From NCBI GenBank assembly GCA_035296325.1, contig DATHBD010000032.1, positions 124,001-188,000 on the forward strand: DNA of 64,000 bases, written 5' to 3'. The notes beneath the pieces are model-generated. The model was not told the DNA's origin. It was given only the letters and a program-made list of their open reading frames with translations, and searched no databases. Below, piece after piece: positions 25,394 to 34,600 of the stretch. Position 1 is the first letter of the stretch. Each line of letters begins with the position of its first letter. The DNA comes from DATHBD01 sp035296325. GTDB lineage: Bacteria > Actinomycetota > Actinomycetes > Mycobacteriales > Micromonosporaceae. A program made the position numbers and the translations under genes.

Positions 25394-25798
25394 ATGGGCC
25401 TGAACGCCCAGAACGTCACCCGCGGCCTCCGGTTCGGCCTCCGCGCCGTGCTGGTTTCCGCCGTGATGGCCACCGGTGTGGTTGCCGTCGCCACCCCGGC
25501 GCAGGCAGCGTCGTACGCCAATCTGATGGTCACCCCGGACCGGCAGAGCTCCGTCGGCAGTTACAAGTTCATCAAGTACGACGCGCGCGGCAACTGGACC
25601 ATGTCGCGTTGCATCAAGGCGGTGTACGGGCGCTGGGAGAGCACCAACATCAAGTTCCTGGGCGATGGCATCGACAAGTTGACCGTCCGGCAGTACGGCG
25701 ACGCGGCGTGCCAGAGTTGGCGCGGAGAGACCAACGGCACCACCTTCGGTTACACCTCCGGTAGCAACTGGTGGCACCGGGTACGGATGTTCTACTGA
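25394..25798 (+). CDS. Small secreted protein, copy 2 (unknown family)
   Basis: 134 residues, paralogue of copy 1. The signal peptide ends TPAQA-A. Shared segments include SYANLMVTPD, SRCIKAVYGRWESTNI and TSGSNWWHRVRMFY, with both Cys kept. The N-terminal mature region differs most (RQSSVGSYKFIKYDARGNW). TTAGGAGAT precedes the ATG, as in copy 1. Identity by eye is well over half across the mature part. The family is not recognised, and a role in cell envelope or antagonism can only be guessed. Confidence 0.85.
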   Translation: MGLNAQNVTRGLRFGLRAVLVSAVMATGVVAVATPAQAASYANLMVTPDRQSSVGSYKFIKYDARGNWTMSRCIKAVYGRWESTNIKFLGDGIDKLTVRQYGDAACQSWRGETNGTTFGYTSGSNWWHRVRMFY

Positions 25799-25812
25799 TC
25801 CGCAGACTACTC

Positions 25813-25849
25813 AGCGCGGTGGTGACCCGGTCCGGGTCACCACCGCGCT
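25813..25849. terminator. 16-bp hairpin after secreted-protein copy 2
   Basis: Perfect stem AGCGCGGTGGTGACCC (25813-25828) with complement 25834-25849 and loop GGTCC. It is homologous to the hairpin after copy 1 and lies between the converging secreted-protein and ppc genes, so it may stop transcription from both sides. Confidence 0.75.
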
Positions 25850-25900
25850 TCCGTGTCCGCCGCTGCGTTGTCCGGCCCTGCGTTGTCCGGCCCTGCGTGG

Positions 25901-28771
25901 CTAGCCGGTGTTGCGCATCCCGGCCGCAATGCCGTTGACCGTGGTCAGCAGCGCCCGCTCCAACGCCGGGTCAGCCGGGCGCCCGCGGTTCGCGGTGACG
26001 CCGCGGTACTGCGTGAGCAGGGAAACCTGCAGGTGGTGCAGCGGGAGCAGGTAGCTGTCCCGCACGCCCAGCGCGCGGCGCAGCACCGGCTGGCGTTCCA
26101 GCAGCTCCGATGCCCCGGTGACGGCGAGTACCTGCTCCACCGTGCGGGCGTACTCCTCCTCGATCTTGCCGAAGATGCCCCGCAGCGGCTCCGGCACCAG
26201 CGAGTCCACGTAGCGCGCCGCGATCTGCAGGTCGGTCTTGGCGAGCATCATCTCGACGTTGGAGAGGAACGTCCGGAAGAAGTGCCACTGCTCGTGCATC
26301 TCGGCGAGCACCGGCTCCAGTCCGGCCTCCCGGGCGGCGGCGAGGCCGGAGCCCACGCCGTACCAGCCCGGCACGATCTGGCGGGACTGCGTCCAGCCGA
26401 ACACCCACGGGATGGCGCGCAGGCCCCCCAGGCCGGCGTCGGCGTTGGGACGCTTGGCCGGACGCGACCCGATGTTGAGTGCCCCGAGCAGCTCGGTCGG
26501 GGTGGCCGCCCAGAAGTACGCCGGCAGGTCCGGGTCCTCGACCAGCGACCGGTAGCTCGCGAACGCGGCGCCGTTGACAGTCTCCATCGCGGAGTTCCAG
26601 CGGGCCAGCGCCTCCTCGGGCTGGCGTGGCTCGGTGTGCAGCAGCGCGCTCTGCAGCACGGCGGCGAGCGTCAACTCCAGGTTTTCCCTGGCCAGGGCCG
26701 GCAGGGTGTACTTGTCTGAGATCACCTCGCCCTGCTCGGTGACCTTGATCGCGCCGTCCAGGGTGCCCCACGGCTGGGCCAGGATCGCCTCGTGCGTCGG
26801 GCCACCGCCACGCCCCACAGTGCCGCCGCGACCATGGAAGAGCCGCAGCCGTACGCCGTGCTGCGCCGCCACGTCGCGCAGGGCGCGCTGGGCCCGGTGG
26901 ATCAGCCACTGCGAGGTGGTGATCCCGGCGTCCTTGTTCGAGTCGGAGTACCCCAGCATCACCTCCTGCACGTCGCCCCGGGCCTTGACCAGCGACCGGT
27001 ACGCCGGGATGGAGAGCAGCCGGTCCAGCAGGTCGCCGGCCGCCTCCAGCTCGGCCGCCTGCTCCAGCAGCGGCGCGAACCCGATCCGCGCCGAGCCGCC
27101 GGAACTCCCGGCCACGTCGACCAGGCCCCACTCCCGGGCGAGCACCACCGCGGCCAGCACGTCGTCGATGCCGAGCGTCATGGACACGATGTACGTCTCG
27201 ATGGTCTCCGGGCCGAAGCGGTCCTGGATGTCGCGGATGGCGGAGAAGACGTCGAACGTCTTCCGGGCACCCTGGGTCAGGCCGGTGTCCACCGTGGACA
27301 ACGGTCGACGGCTCTCCAGCTCCCGGATGAGCAGCCCGGTGCGCTCCTCGCGGTCCAGCGCCGCGTAGTCGGCCTCACCGACCCGCTGGTAGAGCTGGGC
27401 GAGCACCTCGTGGTGCGCCTCGGCGTGCTCGCGCACGTCAAGCGTCGCCAGCCCGAGGCCGAACGCCGCCGCGGCGCGGATCGTGGAGGTCAGCCGGCCG
27501 TTGGCGAGCAGGCTGCCGCCGTTGCGCGCCAGCGAGGCGCGGATGAGGTCGAGATCGGTGAGGTACTCGACGGTGCCGAGGTAGTCGCGCCCCGGCACGT
27601 GGGCGGTGCCGTCGGCCAGCCGGCGTCGGGTGTTGCCCAGCTTGGCGCGGATGCAGCGCAGCTTCAGCCGGTACGGCTCCTCGGCGTTGACCCGGCGGTA
27701 GCGCTGGGCCAGCTCGGGGAGCCCGTCCAGGTCGGCCGCGACGCTGGCGGCCAGGTCGAGCGTGACGCCGCGCACCCGGCGGGAGACGGACAGCTCCTCG
27801 ATGAGCCCGTCCACCACGTGCTCGGCCGCGCGGATGCCGTACTCGTGCTGGATCAGGAGCACGTCGCGGGTCACCGCCGGCGTGACGAACGGGTTGCCGT
27901 CCCGGTCGCCACCGATCCACGAGCCGAAGGTCAGCGGTCGGGCCAGCGCGGGCAGCGTGACGCCGAGCTGGCGCAGCGTTTCCGCCAGGTCGTCCAGCAC
28001 CTGCGGTGCCGCGCGCCGGGAGAGGTCGGCGAGGTAGTACACCGCGTTGCGCGCCTCGTCGGTCGGCTCCGGGCGCTCCAGGCGCAGCTCGTCGGTCTGC
28101 CACAGCAGGTCGAGCAGTTCGGCGAGGCGGCGGTCGGTGCGGGCCGGGTCCGGCGGTACGCCGTCCAGCGCCGCCGCGTTCGCCTCCGCGTCCAGCTCGT
28201 CGGCGACCGCGCGCAACTTGGTCAGGATCGATCGGCGGGCCGCCTCGGTCGGGTGCGCCGTGAAGACCGGTCGCACCGCCAGCCGTGACGCGACCAGCGC
28301 GATCTCCCGGGTCCCCACCCCGCGGTCGGCGATCAGCTTGGCGGCGCGCTCCAGCCAGCCACCCTCCCTGGCGCGGGTGCGCCGCAGTTCCCGGGCCCGG
28401 TGCACCTGCTCGGTGATGTTCGCCAGGTGGAAATAGGTGGAGAAGGCCCGGGCGAGCTGGGTACCGGTGACCACGTCCAGCGCGGCCAGCCGCTCCGCAG
28501 CGGCCGCACCGTCAGTGCGGACCAGCGCGCGGACCTCCTCGACGAGATCGAGCAGCCCCTGGCCTTCCTGCCGGACCAGGCTGTGCCCGAGCAGCGCGCC
28601 GAGCCGCCGCACGTCGGCCCGCAGCGCGGTGTCGGCCGCCGCGACGGCGTCGGGAGTCTGCGCGCTCCCAGCTTCGGTCAGGTCTGCGGCTCCGGCCGCG
28701 TCGGTCAGGTCTGCGGCTCCGGCCGCGTCGGTCGGCTCTGCATCGGCCACATCCTGGGCGTCCGTGCTCAC
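25901..28771 (-). CDS. ppc: Phosphoenolpyruvate carboxylase
   Basis: About 956 residues. Carboxylates PEP to oxaloacetate, feeding the TCA cycle. Motifs: VFTAHPTEAARRSI (catalytic His), the SWIGGDRDGNPFVTP element, VMLGYSDSNKDAG near the middle, LRLFHGRGGTVGRGGGPTH, and GIAAGMRNTG at the C-terminus. GTG 28771 is the likely start because AAGGAG lies just upstream (28779-28785 on the plus strand); an ATG at 28792 would put that site inside the gene. The N-terminus has a short in-frame repeat (DAAGAADLT twice). It converges on the secreted-protein pair. Confidence 0.97.
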   Translation of the reverse strand: MSTDAQDVADAEPTDAAGAADLTDAAGAADLTEAGSAQTPDAVAAADTALRADVRRLGALLGHSLVRQEGQGLLDLVEEVRALVRTDGAAAAERLAALDVVTGTQLARAFSTYFHLANITEQVHRARELRRTRAREGGWLERAAKLIADRGVGTREIALVASRLAVRPVFTAHPTEAARRSILTKLRAVADELDAEANAAALDGVPPDPARTDRRLAELLDLLWQTDELRLERPEPTDEARNAVYYLADLSRRAAPQVLDDLAETLRQLGVTLPALARPLTFGSWIGGDRDGNPFVTPAVTRDVLLIQHEYGIRAAEHVVDGLIEELSVSRRVRGVTLDLAASVAADLDGLPELAQRYRRVNAEEPYRLKLRCIRAKLGNTRRRLADGTAHVPGRDYLGTVEYLTDLDLIRASLARNGGSLLANGRLTSTIRAAAAFGLGLATLDVREHAEAHHEVLAQLYQRVGEADYAALDREERTGLLIRELESRRPLSTVDTGLTQGARKTFDVFSAIRDIQDRFGPETIETYIVSMTLGIDDVLAAVVLAREWGLVDVAGSSGGSARIGFAPLLEQAAELEAAGDLLDRLLSIPAYRSLVKARGDVQEVMLGYSDSNKDAGITTSQWLIHRAQRALRDVAAQHGVRLRLFHGRGGTVGRGGGPTHEAILAQPWGTLDGAIKVTEQGEVISDKYTLPALARENLELTLAAVLQSALLHTEPRQPEEALARWNSAMETVNGAAFASYRSLVEDPDLPAYFWAATPTELLGALNIGSRPAKRPNADAGLGGLRAIPWVFGWTQSRQIVPGWYGVGSGLAAAREAGLEPVLAEMHEQWHFFRTFLSNVEMMLAKTDLQIAARYVDSLVPEPLRGIFGKIEEEYARTVEQVLAVTGASELLERQPVLRRALGVRDSYLLPLHHLQVSLLTQYRGVTANRGRPADPALERALLTTVNGIAAGMRNTG

Positions 28772-28873
28772 GCTGCGGCTCCTTCGCATCAACTCCGCGG
28801 GGGACAGCGCTGTCCGATCTCGGCTAGATCGTATCGGCGGGAGGCTTCATCGGCGCGCGCAGCTTCGTCACGA

Positions 28874-29335
28874 TCAGGTCGGCGGCCCGGGCGGGGCGCT
28901 CAGCCTGGTCAGGAGGAGTTCCGCGGCTCGGTGCAGGGTGCGCCGATCCGCCTCCGGAAGGCCGGCGAGCAGCGCCGCGACCAGCCGTACCCGCTCGGCA
29001 CGACCCCGCTCGAGCAGTTCCCGGCCGGCGGTCGTCGCCTCGACGAACACCACGCGCCGATCGGTTGCCGAGCGCTCGCGGCGGGCCAGGCCGGCCGACT
29101 CCAACGCGGCCACCGTCTTCGTCATCGCCGGGGGGCTGACCTGCTCGAGCGCGGCCAGCCGGGACAGCGGCAGCGGCCCACCGAAGACCAGCACGGAGAG
29201 CGCCGAGGCGCGTGGTCCGTCGAGGTCCATGCCGACGTCGGCGGTACGGGCCCGGCGCAGCAGCCGCAGCGCAGCCGAGTGCAGCCGGTCGGCGGTGTGG
29301 TCCGGCAGGTCGTCTTGCGACGGATGCTTAACCAT
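28874..29335 (-). CDS. MarR family transcriptional regulator
   Basis: 153 residues. Winged helix of the MarR type: LSVLVFGGPLPLSRLAALEQVSPPAMTKTVAALESAGLARRERSATDRRVVFVEATTAG, the recognition helix being SPPAMTKTVAAL. It is divergent from the VOC gene, and an operator-like palindrome covers its own start codon (29329-29340), so it probably represses itself and the neighbour. The ligand is unknown. Confidence 0.93.
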   Translation of the reverse strand: MVKHPSQDDLPDHTADRLHSAALRLLRRARTADVGMDLDGPRASALSVLVFGGPLPLSRLAALEQVSPPAMTKTVAALESAGLARRERSATDRRVVFVEATTAGRELLERGRAERVRLVAALLAGLPEADRRTLHRAAELLLTRLSAPPGPPT

Positions 29336-29340
29336 GGTTA
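29329..29340. promoter_or_regulatory. Candidate MarR operator
   Basis: TAACCATGGTTA is a perfect 12-base palindrome overlapping the MarR ATG; a second related half TGGTTAAC lies at 29352-29359, about 20 bases away, next to TATACT (29360-29365), a good -10 box for the VOC gene. Two spaced sites between divergent genes fit MarR-type repression of both. Confidence 0.5.
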
Positions 29341-29376
29341 TCTTTTCACCCTGGTTAACTATACTGGGAGTTCATC

Positions 29377-29748
29377 ATGGCTCTGGGCGCACTGGCGCAG
29401 GTGCACGTCAGCGTGCGGGACATCGACGCATCGGTGACCTTCTACCGCGACGTGCTCGGCATCCCGTTCCTCTTCGCGGTGCCCGGGCAGGCGATGGCGT
29501 TCTTCCAGTCCGGCGACGTGCGGCTCTACCTTGGCACACCGGAGCGCCCCGAGTTCACCACGGCCGTGATGCTGTACTTCCGCGTCGACGACATCATCGC
29601 GGAGCGCTCCCGCCTCGTCGACGCGGGCCTCGCGGTGGGGGAGCCGCACGTCGTGCACCGCACCGGCGGTACCGAGTTGTGGATGGCGGCCCTGCGTGAC
29701 CCGGACGGGCACCACATCCTGCTCACGCAGGAGCGTCCGGCCGGTTGA
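29377..29748 (+). CDS. VOC family (glyoxalase/bleomycin-resistance-like) protein
   Basis: 123 residues with two beta-alpha-beta-beta-beta halves: AQVHVSVRDIDASVTFYRDVLGIPF and VMLYFRVDDIIAERSRLVDAG, ending WMAALRDPDGHHILLTQE. The metal-site pattern (His in VHVSV, Glu-like end in ILLTQE) is present. Substrate unknown. It is divergent from a MarR regulator, which suggests induction by a small toxic molecule. The ATG has GGGAG six bases upstream. Confidence 0.88.
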   Translation: MALGALAQVHVSVRDIDASVTFYRDVLGIPFLFAVPGQAMAFFQSGDVRLYLGTPERPEFTTAVMLYFRVDDIIAERSRLVDAGLAVGEPHVVHRTGGTELWMAALRDPDGHHILLTQERPAG

Positions 29749-29777
29749 TCGGTTCCTCGCTGGGTATGCGTGGCGGC

Positions 29778-29972
29778 ATGAGTGCTGACGACATGACCAC
29801 CGCTGGCCGTTCCCCGCACATGCCCGGTGGGGTGGACCCGGAGCAGGCCGTCGACGATGCTCCCCAGGAGCGGGCCGATGCCGACGATGACCTGGACAGC
29901 GACCCGTTGATGGGCGAGGCCCCGATGAACGACTCGACCGGCGGCGCCGGCGGCGTAGAGCCCCCCGACTGA
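29778..29972 (+). CDS. Small acidic protein of unknown function
   Basis: 64 residues, strongly acidic and disordered-looking, with DDDLDSDPLMGEAP and a closing GGAGGVEPPD. It has no Cys, no hydrophobic helix and no recognised domain. ATG 29778 is preferred, with ATG 29766 as an alternative. It follows the VOC gene by 29 bases and could be on its transcript. Similar short acidic ORFs are common in these genomes, and coding status is moderately supported. Confidence 0.5.
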   Translation: MSADDMTTAGRSPHMPGGVDPEQAVDDAPQERADADDDLDSDPLMGEAPMNDSTGGAGGVEPPD

Positions 29973-30088
29973 CGGTCCGCCCTCAGCAGTGCAGCGCTCC
30001 GTCGCGCGGCTCACCTGTGCAGCACTCGGTAGTGCGGTGCTGGGTCGGCCGGGCGCGGCGTCCCGTGGCGTTCACAGCCAGCACCACG

Positions 30089-30140
30089 ATGATCAGGTAG
30101 TGAAGTCATCGCTATCACATTCATTTCACTACCTGATCAT
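30089..30140. terminator. 16-bp hairpin, member of a dispersed hairpin pair
   Basis: ATGATCAGGTAGTGAA (30089-30104) pairs exactly with 30125-30140 across a 20-base loop. The right arm includes the stop codon of the minus-strand gene (30129-30131), so it lies right at a convergent junction. Nearly the same arms occur at 42557-42608, there with C-G in place of T-A in the stem. Confidence 0.7.
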
Positions 30141-31067
30141 GCAGTTGGGTCGGGTACAGGGTTTCGGGCGCCCGGACCAGCCGGCGGCGCGTAGGACCAC
30201 CGCCACCTGCGCGGCCACGGCACACGGGTTGGTGGCGACGTCACGCCAGCCGTACCGCAGCACCCGGTCACCAGCCACGACCGCGTAGTTGTCGCGGCGT
30301 AGATCACGCCAGCGCTCGGCGTCCGGGTGGGCCGCGCGTCCGTCGAGTTCGACCACGACGCCGGTCTGCTCGTATCGGATATCGTGGTAGCGGGTGCTGC
30401 CGGCACTTCGTCGCCGCACCTGCCGCTGGGCACGGGGCAGCGCGTGGGGGCGTTCGACGTCGTGTAGGAACCGGCGTTCCAGGATCGAGTGAGAGCCGTC
30501 CGCGACGTCGGCGAGGGCATCGACCAGTTCCGCACGCCACCGGATCCTGCTGCGGGCCCCGATCGTTGAAGCCAGCCGACCGGGCGTGGTGAGACGGCTG
30601 CCGCAGGCTCTGATCAGCCACCTGAGGGCGTCATCGACCGAACGCGCCGTCTGGGTGAGGTCGACGGCCGTGTCCTCAACCCGCGTCTGCGGGGGCGTGC
30701 GGTTGGGATGTGTTTTGCGTGCCAGGTATCCGCACCAGTGCAGGGCCACGCCGTGTGGGGTGGCGATGCGGCGCTGGTTCGGCACAGTGACATGGATTAA
30801 CGGCGTAGGGGCGCACAGGCCGACCAGCTCGGCGGCGGTTTCGTGGCTGAGGACCGAACCCGGCCCGGCGCGCAGTACTGCGGCCCAGTGGCGGCATTCT
30901 CGCGGGACCGGTCCGCTGAAGACGGCGTACACCGCATGGTGCAACCGTTGCCACCGACCGGTCGTCAGGCGCGCCTGGACGCCCGCGGGGGTCAGTCCGG
31001 CCGCGAGTGCCTAGGCTCGGGTGAGGACGCCGCACTGGCGCTCGAGAATGTGGTCCAGCACCGGCAC
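30129..31067 (-). pseudogene. AbiEi/DUF559-like protein gene with an amber stop
   Basis: From GTG 31067 the frame reads MPVLDHILERQCGVLTRA, then TAG (31011-31013), then ALAAGLTPAGVQARLTTG and on into the long downstream ORF. The N-terminal winged-helix-like pattern (VLTRxQALAAG) normally has Gln at the stop position, so CAG has become TAG. The remaining 271 codons from ATG 30944 carry SHETAAELVGL, and a nuclease-like C-terminus (VVVELDGRAAHPDAERWRDLRRDN, VLRYGWRDV) of the DUF559 type. A TTA Leu codon lies at 30798-30800. It may be inactive, read through, or restart at 30944 without its N-terminus. Confidence 0.7.
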
Positions 31068-31137
31068 AGCGTCCCGCTCGTCCGGCCCGCACGGGAGTTA
31101 TGGACCACTTCTGTGGATAACCGGCTGTGGATTAGCC

Positions 31138-31481
31138 CTAGGGGGCCACGTCGTACGAGGCCGTGACGCGCCGGGGCGCCACCATCCGCCACGCCTCGAT
31201 GACCAGCTCCGGCAACTCCGAGCCGTCGATGGCGTCCAGCCTGACCTCGACCCAGTTGTAGCGCAGGTCGGAAGCGCCCGGCAGGCGGAACTTCTCCGGC
31301 GCACCGGCGACGAGTGCGGCGCGCTCCTCCTTCGGTGCGCGAAGCCCATCGATGTCTCGTCGGCCGGCAGGGCGAGGTAGACGATCCGGCCGACCCGGAA
31401 CTTCACCCGGTCCCGGATGAGGTGCTCCTCGGTGCGCGGCAGCGCCATCGCCACCCGCCGGACCTGCTCGACCGTCACCAT
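31138..31481 (-). pseudogene. MmcQ/YjbR-like protein gene with a frameshift
   Basis: ATG 31481 opens a frame MVTVEQVRRVAMALPRTEEH ... IVYLALPADETSMGFA, the start of an MmcQ/YjbR family protein. Near 31333-31340 the homology moves to another frame: APKEERAALVAGAPEKFRL, then LRYNWVEVRLDAIDGSELPELVIEAWRMVAPRRV and a stop at 31138. Joining needs one extra base within GCGCACCGAAG (a C lost from a CCC run is simplest). The complete protein would be about 114 residues, normal length. Single-base loss could also be a sequencing error. Confidence 0.75.
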
Positions 31482-31619
31482 CGCCGCACCATAGCGAGCG
31501 GGTACGACAGGCGGGTACGGCGAGGCTGTCGGAGGTCAGGAGTACGCTGGTCAGGTATCCCCAGCACCCCCGTCCACGCCGGGCGCGGGGCATTTCGCCG
31601 TGTCACGCGAGGACTTCAC

Positions 31620-34600
31620 ATGTTGCTCACCGGCCTGCTCCGGGCGGCCCTCGACGACCCCGCGCTCGCCCACGCCCGCACCCTCGCCCGGCGGGGGGAC
31701 ACCGATCAGGTGGAGGTCACCGCGCCGCCGGCGCTGCGCGCGTTCCTCGTGGCGGCACTCGCCGCGCAGGGCGACGGGGCGGACCGGCCGGTGCTCGCCG
31801 TCACCGCGACCGGCCGGGAGGCCGAGGATCTCACCGACGCGCTGGGCTGCCTGCTCGGCCCGGACCAGGTGGCGGTCTACCCAGCGTGGGAGACGCTGCC
31901 ACACGAGCGGCTCTCACCGCGCTCCGACACGGTGGGCAGACGCCTCGCGGTGCTGCGCCGGCTGGCCCACCCCGACGCCACCGACCCGGCGCGCGGCCCG
32001 GTCAAGGTGGTCGTGGCGCCGGTCCGCAGCGTGCTGCAGCCGCAGCTCAAGGGCCTCGGTGACCTGGAGCCGGTGGAGCTGCGCACCGGCGGCAGCGCCG
32101 AACTCGACGCGGTGGTGCGGCGGCTGAGCGAGATCGCGTACGCCCGGGTGGATCTGGTCACCAAGCGCGGGGAGTTCGCCGTCCGGGGTGGCATCCTCGA
32201 CGTGTTCCCGCCCACCGACGAGCATCCGGTGCGGGTGGAGTTCTGGGGCGACGAGATCGAGGAGATCCGCACCTTCTCCGTCGCGGACCAGCGCACGATC
32301 GAGGCGGTGGACCGGCTGTGGGCGCCGCCGTGCCGGGAGCTGCTGCTGACCGACGAGGTCCGGGAGCGGGCCGCCGCGCTGGCCACCAAGCACCCCGAAC
32401 TGGTGGAACTCTTCGACAAGCTGGCCGCCGGCATCCCGGTGGAGGGCATGGAGTCGCTGGCGCCGGCGCTGCTGGACGGCACGGACTCGCTGGAGCTGAT
32501 GCTGCACGCGATGCCGGCCGGCACCCACGTGGTGCTCTGCGACCCGGAGCGCATCCGCACCCGCGCGCATGACCTCACCCGTACCAGTGAGGAGTTTCTG
32601 CAGGCCAGCTGGGCCGCGGCCGCCGTCGGGGGCAAGGCGCCGATCGACCTCGGCGCCGCCGCCTTCCGCACGCTCGCCGAGGTACGGGCGGCCGCCGCGT
32701 CGCTGCGCCAGCCCTGGTGGTCGATCAGTCCGTTCGGGGTGGCGGGACCCGCCCGCGAGGCCGAGCCGTGGCTCGAGGGCGAACTCGACGCCGGGCCGTC
32801 GGTCACCGACGACGCCATCACGATCACCCTTGCCGCCCAGCCGGTGCCGCTCTACCACGGGGACACCGCCCGGGTGGTGGACGACCTCAAGCGCCTGGCC
32901 GGCGAGGGGTGGCGGCTGGCGCTGGTCTTCGAGGGGCACGGGCCGGCGCAGCGTGCGGTCGAGGTGCTCAGCGACGCCGGGTTGGGCGTGGCGCTGGTCG
33001 AGGAGATCGGGGAGACGCCCCAGCCATCGGTGATCATGGTGACCACCGGGTCGTTGGGCAACGGCTTCACCGACGAGGCGAGCCGCCTCGCGATCGTGAC
33101 CGGCACCGACATCTCCGGCGGGCGCGGGGCGTCCACAAAGGACATGCGCAAGATGCCGAGCCGGCGGCGCAACCAGATCGATCCCCTCGAGCTGCGCGCC
33201 GGCGACTTCGTGGTGCACGAGCAGCACGGCATCGGCAAGTACGTCGAGATGGTGCAGCGCACGGTCAACGGGGCCGACCGGGAGTACCTGGTCATCGAGT
33301 ACGCGCCGAGCAAGCGCAACCAGCCCGGCGACAAGCTCTTCGTCCCCACCGACCAGCTCGACCAGCTCTCCCGCTATGTCGGCGGGGAAAATCCGGTGCT
33401 GCACAAGATGGGCGGCTCGGAGTGGGGCAAGGCCAAGGCCCGGGCCCGCAAGGCGGTACGCGAGATCGCCGCGCAGCTGATCCAGCTCTACGCCGCCCGG
33501 CAGAACGCCCAAGGCCACGCGTTCGGGCCGGACACGCCGTGGCAGCGCGAGCTGGAGGACGCCTTCCCGTATACCGAGACGCCGGACCAGCTCGCCGCCA
33601 TCGAAGAGGTCAAGTCGGACATGGAGAAGCCGGTCCCGATGGATCGGCTGATCTGCGGCGACGTCGGGTACGGCAAGACCGAGATCGCGGTGCGGGCGGC
33701 GTTCAAGGCGGTGCAGGACGGCAAGCAGGTCGGGATCCTGGTGCCGACCACCCTGCTCGCGCAGCAGCACTACAACACGTTCGCCGAGCGGATGGCGCAG
33801 TTCCCGGTGGACGTGCGGCAACTGTCCCGGTTCCAGACAGCCAAGGAGACCGCGGAGACGCTCACCAAGATCAGCGAGGGGACCGCCGACATCGTGATCG
33901 GCACCCACCGCCTGTTGCAGACCTCGACGAAGTTCAAGCAGCTCGGGCTGGTCATCGTGGACGAGGAGCAGCGCTTCGGGGTGGAGCACAAGGAGTTCCT
34001 CAAGCAGCTGCGCGCCTCCGTCGACGTGCTCACCATGTCGGCCACGCCGATCCCGCGCACCCTGGAGATGGCGATCACCGGCATCCGGGAGATGTCCACG
34101 ATCGCCACGCCGCCGGAGGAGCGGCACCCGGTGCTGACCTACGTCGGCGCGCAGGACGACCGGCAGGTCTCCGCCGTGATCCGCCGCGAGCTGCTGCGTG
34201 ACGGGCAGATCTTCTACCTGCACAACCGGGTCGAGTCGATCGACCGGGCGGCTCGGAGGATCCGGGAGCTGGTGCCGGAGGCGCGGGTCGCCGTGGCGCA
34301 CGGGCAGATGGGCGAGGACGCCCTCGAAAAGATCATGGTGGGGTTCTGGGAGAAGGAGTTCGACGTCCTGGTCTGCACCACGATCGTGGAGTCCGGCATC
34401 GACATCCCGAACGCGAACACGCTGATCGTGGAGCGTGCCGACCTGCTCGGCCTGGCCCAGCTGCACCAGATCCGGGGCCGGGTCGGCCGGGCCCGGGAGC
34501 GGGCGTACGCCTACTTCCTGTACCCGCCGGAGAAGCCGCTCACCGAGCACGCCCACGAGCGCCTGGCCACCATCGCCCAGCACACCGAGCTCGGTGCCGG

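Larger units (their letters stand above)
25200..25849 (+). repeat. Tandem duplication unit, copy 2
   Basis: Second copy of the unit at 24466-25112, with the same order: TGTCGTCAGGTTGG at 25200-25213, leader motif CTATTGCAGGTCGG-G-CGCAC at 25289-25308, coding region and hairpin. Protein lengths are equal (134 residues) despite internal indels. Confidence 0.7.

Noticed and set aside
30089..30140. Insertion sequence end suspected at the paired hairpins
   Set aside because: No transposase or target-site duplication is visible beside either copy, so I keep them as hairpin elements only.
30944..31010. Start at ATG 30944 for an intact gene
   Set aside because: The homologous N-terminus lies upstream across the TAG, so the downstream ATG would remove the DNA-binding-like part.
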